A stretch of 64,000 bases of DNA from Eretmocerus hayati. Lineage: Eukaryota; Arthropoda; Insecta; Hymenoptera; Aphelinidae. Shown one piece after another: positions 41,301 through 53,300 of this stretch. The stretch lies in the NCBI GenBank assembly GCA_029851415.1, contig CM056741.1:146060522-146124521 (forward strand), written 5' to 3'. Under the pieces are notes generated by a model, which had not been told where the DNA came from, did not search any database, and worked only from the letters and a program-made list of their open reading frames with translations. Positions within the stretch are counted from its first letter, which is position 1. Each line of letters begins with the position of its first letter. A program made the translations under genes and the position numbers.

Positions 41301-44300
41301 CAATCCACCATTGGAATTTGTTCTTCAGCATAGTTTCAAAGAGCTTACAAAGACAAGATGTTAGACTAATCGGCCTTTTGCCTTTTCCATTAGGTTTGTC
41401 AATAAAGTGAACAAAGGATTCCTTCCCACGGTGTTCCGGAAGCTAAAAAAAGTTTGTCCCAAATGACCACAAAAACTAGAAACGGAGATGTCTTCGGAAC
41501 ACCAAATAGTGATAAAATTTCATCGAACCAAAATCGGAGCTGATCCTTTTCGCAAGTAATTCGAGAAATAAGATGCCGACCCTAGGATGTTGATAATGTG
41601 TATCTTGCAGTCGATCGTTGGACCGGATTTAGCTATAGTATTAAAAGTGAAATGATTCTCACATGATTTCAGGCGCAAAAACGATTATTTTATATCTCTC
41701 AAGTTGATCAAGCACCTTTGAGCATGAAAAAAATTTTACTGACTGTAATCTTAATCAAGATGAATTGTACAGTGATGCCTCGCAAAACGTAAAGTATGAT
41801 CATCATGAAATTTTCTCTCTCTACTGAATGGGCGCGGAATCAAGACATTTGGACGTTACTATTCTCGCAAATAACATAGTTCTTAGTGAACGTGCTGAAT
41901 AGATGGAAAGACACGCAGCCGCGGATGCGGTATCCTCAATGTTGTGACGCGAGCTTTCGCGAGCGCTCTAAGCGCTATGCTTGTATTCATGTTTACAATG
42001 CCAATACTCTAGTGTTGACCAGAACTTGCGTTGAGCTTTTCACGTTCTCAACAATCGTCAGGTGGGCCTCCTTATCAGTCGCTCAAAATCCGCGAGTTCG
42101 GAAAGAACGGTCTCTCTCTCTATATATAGAAACAATATATGGATGGTAATCATGTGCCGTTTCTCTTTCGCATGAGGTCTCCCGATATCTTTTAAAGGTT
42201 GAATTCTTGAAGATAGTATGCCGACGCATCCAAATAAATCGTGTAATCATGAAGAGAACAGAGCCAAAGTGTGTGGTCCGTGCGGGAAAAAGATAATTGT
42301 GGATCGGAAAAATTTGAAAGCTTGCCGTATCAATGGGCGCTATGAAGAACTAATCAAGAAATTCGTTGATACAAGTTATAACTTGAGTGACAGCAGATAT
42401 CCTACAAGTATCTGCACAACGTGTCGTTTGTCTTTGTCAGAACATTCGAAAAATATCACAAAAAGACCCTTGCAGAAGATTCCCGAATACAGTCAAATTT
42501 TACTGCCAAAGGTTACAAGAAAGTCAGAAACGTCTATTGGTGATACGTGTATTTGTAACTGTTACATATGCTTGACGGCCAGATCTAAGAGTCATAACGT
42601 TGTCAACAAAGCACCGGGTGCAAAAAGAGCCTTGGACAATGAGATAACAGTTAACAATGGGTTATATGGTTCTTGTCATTCGAAAATAAAAGTACTACGG
42701 CGACCTGATGGAGGTGATAGTGGAAAGAGTGAGTTGAAGTGGATAAAAAAGTGTCCAAAATGTGGCAGTGAGATTCATAAAGGTAAGCCACATCCCTGCA
42801 GTACGCGTAAAAGTCGAGCGTCTACGCATAAACGTAAGCAAATGGTGGATGAATTAGACGAATTACCAGATGAACAAAAAGAGATTGTCGCATCGACAAT
42901 CATTCGCAAAAAAGCCAAAACTGAGGGTACGGATTCATGTACCTTGAGATCGAAAGGGAGACCTAAACGCATATTTTTCAAAGAGAAAAAAAACGAAGTT
43001 TCAATCCCTATGGAAAATTTGGATGCTTACCACACCAATACGAGTGCTTCAGTTCGTCAGATGAAGAAATTATCTTCACTTGTTCGTCAATCTATTGGCA
43101 GAAATTCAATCCCAGCTCACTATTCGCGTCATGTCAGTGATAGGACCAAGGAACTTCAACACTTATATAAAATTAGTTTCTTAGATTTTGATACGAAGAA
43201 TCCTGATGCCAAAGAAAAAAGGCCCGTGATATGGGCTAATACTCGAGAAATCATCGATGTCGTGAAGAATAAACGCGGTTGTCTTGAAGACTCGATCAAA
43301 GTTGTAGTGGACGGAGGACAAGGATTTTTCAAGGTTTGTTTCTCGACTGTGGAAGCAAAGAAGTCTGCGGGAACGGACTATAGTAACCCTTCCAAGGAGC
43401 AAAACGTAGATTCAAACAAGCTGCTTGCTCAGTACTCCAAGACTAGTGTGAAAAAATTGATAATCTTATGCGTAGTCCCTGATATAAAGGAGACTTATGA
43501 AAATGTGAGGCAGGTTTTCGATCTTATAGGATTGAATGAAGTCAACTTCAAATTCGTTTCTGATTTCAAGTTATTTCTCATAATCAATGGACAACAAACA
43601 GCCACATCAATGTATCCTTGCCCATACTGCGATATTTGTATCAAAGATCTCAGGTGTGAGTCGAGTGAAGCAACCAAAAAAGTGCAGAAATTCAAATTGA
43701 AGTCGTTTGGTGATCTGAGAGATGACCACGATAAATTTGTAGCTCTTGGTGGGAATAAAAAATTTGCAAGGAATAGCAAGAGCACTATCAACAAGCCCCT
43801 TTTCAACGAGAAAAATGAGATGTTGATTATCGAGAAGTGTATCATCCCTGAACTGCACATTCTTCAAGGATTTGTTAATCATATATTCTGGAATAGTTTA
43901 GTGCATATTCTTGGACGGGAGCAAGCTCTTCGATGGCCCAGAAAGTTGAATCTGATTTCTCGAAATTATCATGGAGAGATGTTTGAAGGGAATGCGTGCC
44001 GGACTTTGTTAAAAAAGACTGATCCACTTCTCGACAGAGAAGTTCGCGGGGATACCAGTCTGGAAACAATGAAATCCTATGTTTCTGCATTCAAAACGAT
44101 GGATACAATCGTAGCATCGTGTTTTTCACTCAAGAGACAAAAACCAATCAAATACATTGATGAACTAATGGTCAAGCTGCACAAGGATCTCGATACTTTG
44201 AAAATCTCCAAGACTTTGAAACTTCATGTGCTTCTCTGTCATCTCACGCAATCCTTGCAACTACTGGACGGAAACGATGGCTTAGGGCTATGGTCCGAGC

Positions 44301-47300
44301 AAGCGGGTGAGTCTGCTCATCGGGAATTTCTCAGATTCTGGGAGAGAAGAAAAGTCAACCCACATCTTGATTCATACCCACAAAAATTGAGGGAAGCAGT
44401 TGTGGAATTCTCCTCACTCCATATCTGATCTCATTTTCTCGATATTTTCTCTAATTTCCTCACAATGAGATTATGAGGAGCTCCCAAACTCTGTGCCAAA
44501 AACCGTATTTTGATTTTCGATTTGTTGAAACTGAGTATGAATTTATAATAAATTCGAACTTCGATTCTCAATCACTCATATTTCTGTCTTCTCCATCCTT
44601 ACCTTGATTCCTCGTAAAAATATCCAATCCATAATAATTTCACTCGAAAATGCACTTCAATTCAAATAGGAGTGTAGAAAATGTGATGAAAACGGCCCTT
44701 CGTTTTGCCCCTGTCGCCAAATTTCCCTCAACATAACCGCAGAATGGACAAATGAAAAACCACTCAGCCTGCATCTTATTTCTCGAATTACTTGCAAAAA
44801 GGATCAGCTCCGATTTTTATTCGATGAAATTTTATCACTATTTGGTGTTCCGAAGACATCCCCGTTTCTAGTTTTTGTGGTCATTTGGGACAAACTTTTT
44901 TTAGCTTCCGGAACACCGTGTTCCATTCTTCAGGATAACATTGACAAGTATACATTTCGTTGTAAAGATCAAGCAAAGTCAGTTTATATTTAATTGGGAG
45001 ATTTTGTAATGCTTGATAATCGATGCCATCCAATCCTGGAGCTGATTTCGGATTTCGATCATTCAATGCCATGTTAAACTCTACGAAGTCAAAGGGTGCG
45101 CTCAAAAATTCATTTTATTTACATTGAGGTAGCCATTCCGGATTCGTCACACACGAAGAAGGGCAAAGTTTATCAAGTGCATCAATAGTAACTTTTGTAT
45201 CTTGATGATTCTCTGTAAAATGAGAAGGAGCAACTTTTGTCCATTTATTTTTTAGAATTCTGACTTGATCCCAAACATAAGATCTACCAAAGTTGAAATT
45301 TATAGTTTCCGCAAATTTTCTAAAAGATGATCGTTTCTTGGCCTTGATAAGTTTTCGAGCTTCTGCACATCTCTTTTTGTAAACAATGTAATCTTGAATA
45401 TCACTAGTCCACTGCCATCGCTTTAAAGCTGCTCTTCGGAGCCGTTTTGCTTTATTACATTCAGAGTCCCACCAGGATACGGGATTACGATGGATTTCAT
45501 TGCGCACCCTTCTCTTTCTTGGAGTATTCGATTTAATCGCATTCTTAAGTACCTCTAAAAATATTCTATATTTTCCTGCAGCATTTGCTTGACAGTAGTC
45601 ATTTGACAGTAATTCGTGATAATTCTCATTCAATTGGGCTTCGACTTTTTCCAGTCTGTTCTCAGTGAGCTGAGGCGAAAAGATTCTTTAAAATATAAAA
45701 ATTTTGTCAAAGTGACATTTATACGCAAAGGAAAATGGTCTGATCCCCAGGTATCTCCGTCAGTCTCAACGTGAATTTTTTCAGCAATATTGAAAGTAGA
45801 GAATACGAGGTCTATATTACTTGTTGTGTTATTAGAAGAATGGACTCGAGTTTTAGTATCCTGATTATGAAGAACAAGGCTGTATCGATTAGAACTTTCG
45901 AATAAATGTTCACCATTAGGATCGCTTTCATCACAATTCCAAGAAATGTGATGAGCGTTGAAATCACCCATGAAAATTGTATGTTTGCGACTGTCAACAT
46001 TTTGGAGAATAGTGTTCCACTGAGACTGACTAAGGTTTTGACCTGGGGGTCTGTAGCAAACTACTAAATCCAATTCTGGATTAGTATTCGTGATTCTTAG
46101 CCCTGCTAATTCTACTGTGATATCAGGAGAGATTAGATTTTCGAGTTCATAGTATGCTAAATTATTCCTAATCAAGATGAGAATACCTCCACCTCTGGCT
46201 TCAATCCGGTCCTTTCTGAAAGTCTTGAATCCTGAGACGCCAAAATTTTTGTCGGTAGTGTTCTCTTCGGAAAGCCATGATTCTACGCACACAAAAACAT
46301 CCACTCCTTGAAGTATGCTTGGCAATTCTTCTTTCTTGGTCCTGATGCTTCTCGAATTCCAAAAGATAATTTTTAACTCACTCTGAGTCGTGACAGCCAT
46401 CTTCGTTGTTTAATTGTGCGCTCTCTTCTTGTGAAAATTCACTTTCAAACTCGGTTTCAATTGTTTGTTCATTATTCAGTTTCTTTCGTAACCTCGTGAA
46501 TCTCGATTTCATACTGGCGTCTGTCAAATCATCGTACGTGAGATCGATGATTTTGATGAGGCCCTCGGTGTTATTGCCAACAATATTTGAACCTCTTCAG
46601 AAATATCAGACTTCCCACTAGAAGCAACTATGAATTTTTCAAAAGATTCATACTTGATGTTATGAATGTTTATAGATTTCACAATACTTTCTCTCACGGG
46701 CAACAATTTTGTTTGTATTTTCACCACATCAGGTGTTGACTCGGGCTTATCCTTCTTAGATCTCTTCTTTCTTCGAGTTTTAGGCACGATGAAGCCTGAA
46801 AACTCACCTGCATCTGATTCTTTAGTGACTGTAGTTTGAATTTCAGAGTCAGCATCTTTGAAAGAGTCAATTTCAGTCAACGAGTCTGACGGTGGTCGTT
46901 TTACTCCTTTATTCGTAGTTTGATTCATGAGATTGTTGTGATTATCTACTTGCGGCGATAATTCATTCTCCGGCTTACTATTTGTATTATCCGCTTGCTC
47001 GTTCGGCTTGTCGGCATCCGGACATACTTTCGTGGTGTGACCGATCTGTTTACATATGAAACACCTGGCCAATTCGCTGCTCATATATACCCAATGCGGA
47101 ATGTTCTCGTGCACGATTTGTAGCGACTCTGGTACCTTTTGCTCATCCTCTTCCTTCACGTAAAATTGCCGTCGGAAAGATTGAATATGTGCTCGCCCGG
47201 GTTTGCTGAGTGCTGCCTTGAGCTGTTGTATCTGTGATACAGGTGTAATACCTTTGCTTTTCAAAGCTTCAACTAGTACAGAATTTGGTATTGTGGGGTA

Positions 47301-50300
47301 GACATTAGAAATAACAACTCTTTTATTTCTTTCCATAAAAGGTCTAATCGTAAGTTCCTGGTCCTTGACTTTAATTTTAGAGCCACACACTCTATCTGCA
47401 ACCATTTTACTTGACATGAAGATACACATACGTCTTCCTGAGATTTTCGACATCGATAGTATTTCCATTACGTTCACTATTTCTTCTAATCCATCGACAT
47501 AGTCATCGATAGTTGCACTTTCGACTGCTTCTACAATAATTGCTTGATCACGTTTAGGGTACATAGCATTAGCGTAGGTTGACATTGGGTTATTGATAAT
47601 CACATTAGCTCCAGCGGAGCTTTGCTCCGTGTGGCCACCACTCATGGAGGCCATCACTCACTTCACTTACAGCTTCCAAACTGCAAACGCAGTTTGGAAG
47701 ATGCACTTAACTAACACACAGTACAGTATTTCGATTAAGTCACAATTCGGGCTACATAAACACGAGCCATTCAATTACTCGTTGACTATGTTATTGACAC
47801 GCTCCGCAATACACGTCTGCTCGGCACGGTGTCTCACACGCCCACATGAAGCTTTGAGAATATCTAGAACGAATCAATTTTGCCAAGAAATTAACCAACA
47901 GAATTGAGAATTCATCTGCTTTTTTCATAGTTTTGCAACATTTTTAGGTATATCCAAGACGAAAATTGGAGCATTTGGATTCCAAGTGTCAGAAATTATT
48001 GTTATCAGATGAGGGAAATGAGATTGATCCAAATTTTCCATAACAACCATTTGACTTATAAAGCATTGAACAATTCAATCAGTTGAACATTAAAAACGAG
48101 ATATGAAAAATACCAAATTCTACCAACTTCCTCCTACACGAAAGGATCGAGCGAATAATAGAGAAAGCGTTGCACCTCAAAAGAGAAGCGTCGATTCACA
48201 AAGTTTGCACAATGTACAATTCAAATGATTGTCTCCAGAAATAAAAGTACCCTCTTCGACGTGAATGTATGTTGTATGGAATCGAGTAAATCCAAGGAGC
48301 AAAAGCTGCATGAAATTATGATTCATATGTAACATTCTGTAATACAGATGTGGTGGTGTGGTAAGTATCCAGACGAGAAAGAATAAATCGGAAAAACATT
48401 CGAGAGGGGTTTCCTGCATGGACCTTCGTTTGCGTGTCCGCAGCACGAAAAATGACTTCCTCTTTGGCAGCATTGCGAAAGCCTATAACACGCGTATGCT
48501 TATGCGCTCGAAGAGAATTGAATACGGTAGTTTTAACTTTCGCGCGCAGGTGTTTGTACGGACCTCTAGAAAATCCGTTATCTTCGTCGGAATAAATATG
48601 AAGAAGCGGGCAATGGGGTCCTCTGATGGATTCTGTACCAACGGTGTCAAAACTAGTTTCCTGTTGGAATTTTCAGCGGAGAGAAATATTTCTGGCAAAG
48701 CTTTCAAAATCAAATCGAGGAATCTCTTGGAGGATCTGATAAGAGAGTGTTTGCGTGGATGCATACATCGACAATCCGAAGAATTTTGCTTCAAATATCT
48801 CATTTTTTTGCAGTTTGAATATGACCTATTCAAACTGTAAAAAAATTAGGGATTTGAAGCAAAATTGACCATAAGTTTATGTTCATGTTTGTATTTTACA
48901 AGAAAAAAAATACACAATTATGGATTCACCATGCAACAGGACCCTTACTTCTTCCATTATTACCAAGAGAATTTTTTTGTACACCATATTCTATTTACAT
49001 GATGTGCATAAAAAAACCACAAGAAAGCGCGTAGAGCAGAAACATATTCCTAAATAGAGGAGAGCGCATTCTTCGTCATTTCTCAATATCCTTGTGACGC
49101 AAAGTGTATGGTTCCTGAACAATGATACGATGTGTAAATTGGAAACCAATTAAATGAGCGACACGCACATACTAATCAAACCACAGCTTCTCAACGATCA
49201 GATGATCTGAAGTTAACAGCTAAAAGCAATCAAACTCAACTAACAAGGGGGGACCATGCGTAGGTCCGGGTCGCCAATCATCCCCGAAATTTTTTCACAT
49301 TTGGTACCATTTAGAATATGAAGAATCTAGAGTGACTCCGTCAAATGGGCAGCAAGTATATCTATTATGTATCTCACTTTTTTACATGGGGCCTATAAGA
49401 GCAATGCTAATCTCAGTGGCTGTATCTTTGGACAGGAGGCCCATTTGACCGAATTACTCTGGGTTCTTCATATTTTAGATGGTATCAAACTGTGAAAAAA
49501 TTCTGAGGATGATTGGCAACCCGGACTCGGTGGTCCCCTTTGTAAGTACATTTTCGCGCGCCGACGATAAGCCTAATAATCAACAAGCCTATTTGATACC
49601 CAAAGACACGAACTCATAGGACCTATGAGTAGTGCATGTCCCATTTCTTTTAGTTTACCTGGTAAACTAAAAGAAATGGGACATGCACTACCTCTCTGTT
49701 CTTCTGTAATTTTCTCAAATCCCACGAAAAACATATGTAAAGCGGTACATTCTTTTTTGAGAAACTGTCAACTATTTATATAATAAGGATACTGTGATTA
49801 TCTCTACTTGCATTCATATATATATATGTCTATTGAATTTCTTTTTTGTATTTTTCAAATAACAGAATAATCTCGAAAGAAAATCCAACTGTCAATAATA
49901 AAAAAAAAAAAAATAAATAAATAAATAAATAAAAAAAAAAATCAACAAGGAATGGAAAAAGTTTCAAAACAAATTATTACTCTAGTTCTAAAATACTCTA
50001 CCCTCAGAAGATCGCTTTAAACAATGATGATTTTCAAAAATATTTGCTTTTGCTGCATGGAGTGACCAATTGGAAGTATATAAACTGAAAATAGATCCTT
50101 AAAATTCCAAACGTTGTTGCGTGTTCCTTTTCAATCAATTAGTAATATTACTGGCATAGCAAAAATGATTCGTGAAATTTCTAGTTCGTTGATACTTCAA
50201 TTCAGTTTCCATGACTGGCTTTCACATGCTTGGCGCCCTGAGCTCTATCTTAGTCTGGTCGGTTACCGATCGATCATATGCAAACTGATCGACTAAGGAC

Positions 50301-53300
50301 GCGTAGACAGCATCGCATTTCGCAATTCGCATTATGGTATGCTTTAATTTTCTTTCATTATCCAAAAAGTATTGAGATTTAGACCGTTCGAAGTTATGCA
50401 TATCGATCGATACTATAGCTCACGGCCATGAAAGATTTTGAATCGAAATAATTAGGAAATAGTCAACTAAACCTGAACCAGCTAAGAAAAGTATAGTTCG
50501 GGTAACGAATCTGACAATGTATTTTTCGCCAAAAGATCTATAGATCCTCAATACATGGCGAGGAAAAATGTTGTTCGAATTTTTTCGTTATGCTCATATT
50601 CCGGCACCCCTATTTGTTGGGTGCTTTTGTGAAAATATGAGATATTGAAAATTTCGAGATAATGAAACCCAAGACTCAGGCACAATTTGTAAACAAGGAA
50701 CATACTGCTCTTCGTCGCTTGCCTGCAAAAGAATATGTTCTTGCAGGTAGGTATCGGTATAGCATTGCACAGAGATTAATTTTGCACGACCCGCAACACC
50801 TGCCCGTGGCGAATCCTAGGCGAATGACATATGATACGCAACAACGAATACGTCGTACAGAACAAGAAAAACCAATGTCAAAATATGTCTACACTCGTTC
50901 AAATCAAATGTACTACCCCAATCAATCATTCATGAAAATACTTCACCGACTTCCTATCAAAATGCAAATCAATGAAGAGTTTCTTCAAGAATGTTTTGGC
51001 GGGTATTATTAATCAAAAAAGCATATCACAGTCACCTTTCACCAGGTATATTGATGCCATATAAAATGATGCATTGGATCAGTTCGAGTCATTCAAGAAA
51101 AAAAACGTGAAATCTTGTGTCGGTACAGAGTTCATCAGAGATAGAGGAAAGATGAATCTGTCCGCCACGAATATCAAGGATGCAAAACTTATCCAACGAA
51201 GGAAGACTTCCACGGGGCAAAGGATGAATCGGCATCCCGAAAATTTTCATTATAATTACACAGATAATAATCTGAATGGTGAGTGCAACGATAATGCTTT
51301 TTCTTCGTCACGCTCCGACTATTTTCGTCGCGCCCTGGATCCTTGGCGAGTCACGAGCACCGAGTCGCGAGTCTGGCTGATCGGATTATTGAGCTCGTAT
51401 CGATATGAACGAGCCGCGATCTCATTTCGCGAAGTTTCTGCGTGCTTGCCGGACTGGCAAACGATACTCGTGCATCACCAAGTTCTTGGATCGCGAACGG
51501 TAGAGTTTGATTCTGAGCCTCGGGGGAAAAAACCGATCAAACTCTTCTGATTCGATGGGCACCCAACTTGTTGAGACGCCAATGACCGATATAGAATATT
51601 GTTTCAACATTTGTGAAAGAAATACTTACTGAGCTTACAGGAGCATAAATTATTAGTTATTTGGGAATCGCCAACTTTTTCTTTTCGAGGCACATTTTAC
51701 ATGAAAGACAGTTTAATTCAAGAGCCTTGTTCACGAAGTGCTGAAAAGATTCGATTCAAGAAATGATGTTCGCTGGTATGGGCCTCGGCCCATAATCCAT
51801 TCACAGCGCAAAAACATTCCATTTCCCCAGCATAATGAGCAAGGTAGTTCTAGGTCATCTGTCTTCGAAATGACATTTGGAACCCATGGAAATCGTGATA
51901 TTTTACCATGAGAACCCTCAAATTATGCTTGAACAGAACGATTTCCATTTAGTAAGGTGGAAAAGTTATCATCATTGAGTCCTAAGTTTTCCTTCCGAGA
52001 AATTCCAAGTAAATTTTTGTGTTCTTTTCCAGCTCTACGTTGAGTGGCTGTAAAACGTGCCATTGGATTATAATGGAAATGAGAGAAACTTTCATTGGAA
52101 GTGTTTGACAGAATATCACCCTTCGTCTACATTTTTTCATTTTGATCCATGCGTCTTCAGTGCTCACTAGAGGATTCTTGATGAAAATCAACCAACTTGA
52201 TTAAAAAATTTGATCCGCGCAAACACAGACAATTAAGTTATACAAATCGCAACACTGCGCCGAAGAAAAATGTTTTTATAAGCAACGCACCTTTCAAGTT
52301 TGTCTGCAAGAGCAATAAAACGGCTGTAAAGTTACAAAATGAAGCAAACAGTGACACATCTTTTCGCAAGCTCACTTGGACGTCTCATGAATAACATTTT
52401 GATCAACGCGAATGAATGAGGCAGGTACGACGGGATTGCAAAATTGTAAGAGCCAGACGCGAAACACTATAAGCCAATCAACTCTGCATTCTATAAACAA
52501 ACCACAACCAACACGCTGAGATGTAATATCTCCATTGAACAGAATTGGTCAGAGCCAACCAATGTGCTACGGAACTCATACGCAGCCATTCACAATCGCA
52601 GCTCAGTCTCGCACACCGAGCGAGATTGCAAGCTCTAATCCTTTGCGAGTATACAAGGCCCAGCTTTTAAGGCGATGCGGTCGCCGTGCAGACCAGAATT
52701 ATATCTCATTTCGATGAAACTCAAAATTTTCACGAAAAGAAGTTAGAGACGATTTGTCCAGTACGTATATCATCTGAATTGTGGTGGACAACTCATTATT
52801 CGTCACCAATCACAAGACTATCACTAATGAACGGGAATAACTTGCCCCCGCGTGCTTTCTAACCTACAAATTGGCACATTTTCGTTCACAAAACTCTCAA
52901 AATCTTTTCCAATTTGGGCTAAAAGAAGAGTTATCCAGGCCAAGTTAGATGATAATAAAGCCTGGATAACTCGTCGTTTAGCCCAAATTGGAAAAGATTT
53001 TGAGAGTTTTGTGAACAAAGTTCAGCGTTCACGGTGACCACATCGCCTTAACGCGTTTTTCCGCGACCGAAACAAATTCAAATAGTTGGCTAGCAAGATG
53101 GTAGGCTCTACATGGGCACAAGTATTACGAGCATGGAAAAGTGGTACTGTATGACTGGCACCGCAGCTGTATGTTAACTCCCGACACTGAATTTATAGCT
53201 ATGCTACAAGTATTCAAGAGTCACATCGAAAGTATAGAAACATTCGTTGGCTGGACGTGGAAGGCGACGAGGATGAATTTATCATCCATTGTTTGTCGAT

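Larger units (their letters stand above)
41427..44920 (+). mobile_element. RAG1/Transib-related DNA transposon, probably Chapaev-like (CMC), autonomous
   Basis: 3,494-bp element with 150-bp terminal inverted repeats (41427-41576 and 44771-44920, about four mismatches), tips CACGGTG, TTCC duplications, and one intact 736-codon ORF opposite to the LINE and CLASP. The 4-bp duplication with CAC-starting ends is what I know of the Chapaev group; Transib and ProtoRAG usually make 5-bp duplications. The transposase core shows the RAG1-type DDE pattern (see its own entry). It is inserted in the LINE reverse-transcriptase ORF, so it is younger than the LINE insertion. Near-identical TIRs and the open ORF suggest recent activity. 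Confidence 0.88.
39014..47842 (-). mobile_element. Full-length I-group LINE (non-LTR retrotransposon) with nested DNA transposon
   Basis: Non-LTR element in the same orientation as CLASP: 5' end at 47842, poly-A (17 T on the + strand, 39011-39027) at the 3' end, 13-bp target duplications outside. Without the nested transposon it is about 5.3 kb. ORF1 encodes a CCHC nucleic-acid-binding protein. ORF2 encodes APE endonuclease, reverse transcriptase, RNase H and a terminal CCHC finger. The RNase H places it in the I-like group (I, R1, LOA, Ingi). ORF1 and ORF2 each carry one apparent 1-nt frameshift, ORF2 has one in-frame TAA, and the reverse-transcriptase region is split by the transposon, so this copy is dead but recent. 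Confidence 0.92.

Noticed and set aside
42218..44428. Classification as a standard Transib element
   Set aside because: Transib elements usually make 5-bp duplications; here the duplication is clearly 4 bp, and the long 150-bp TIRs and zinc-rich N-terminus suit a Chapaev-like element better. Not excluded without a profile search.
48358..48840. 160-codon open frame on the + strand
   Set aside because: No domain, and an open frame almost as long runs antisense through it. Given the base composition, one or two frames of this length are expected by chance in 64 kb.
51074..51550. 158-codon open frame, with a 116-codon frame just upstream
   Set aside because: Different frames, no convincing splice sites joining them, no recognisable motif; treated as chance in intron DNA.
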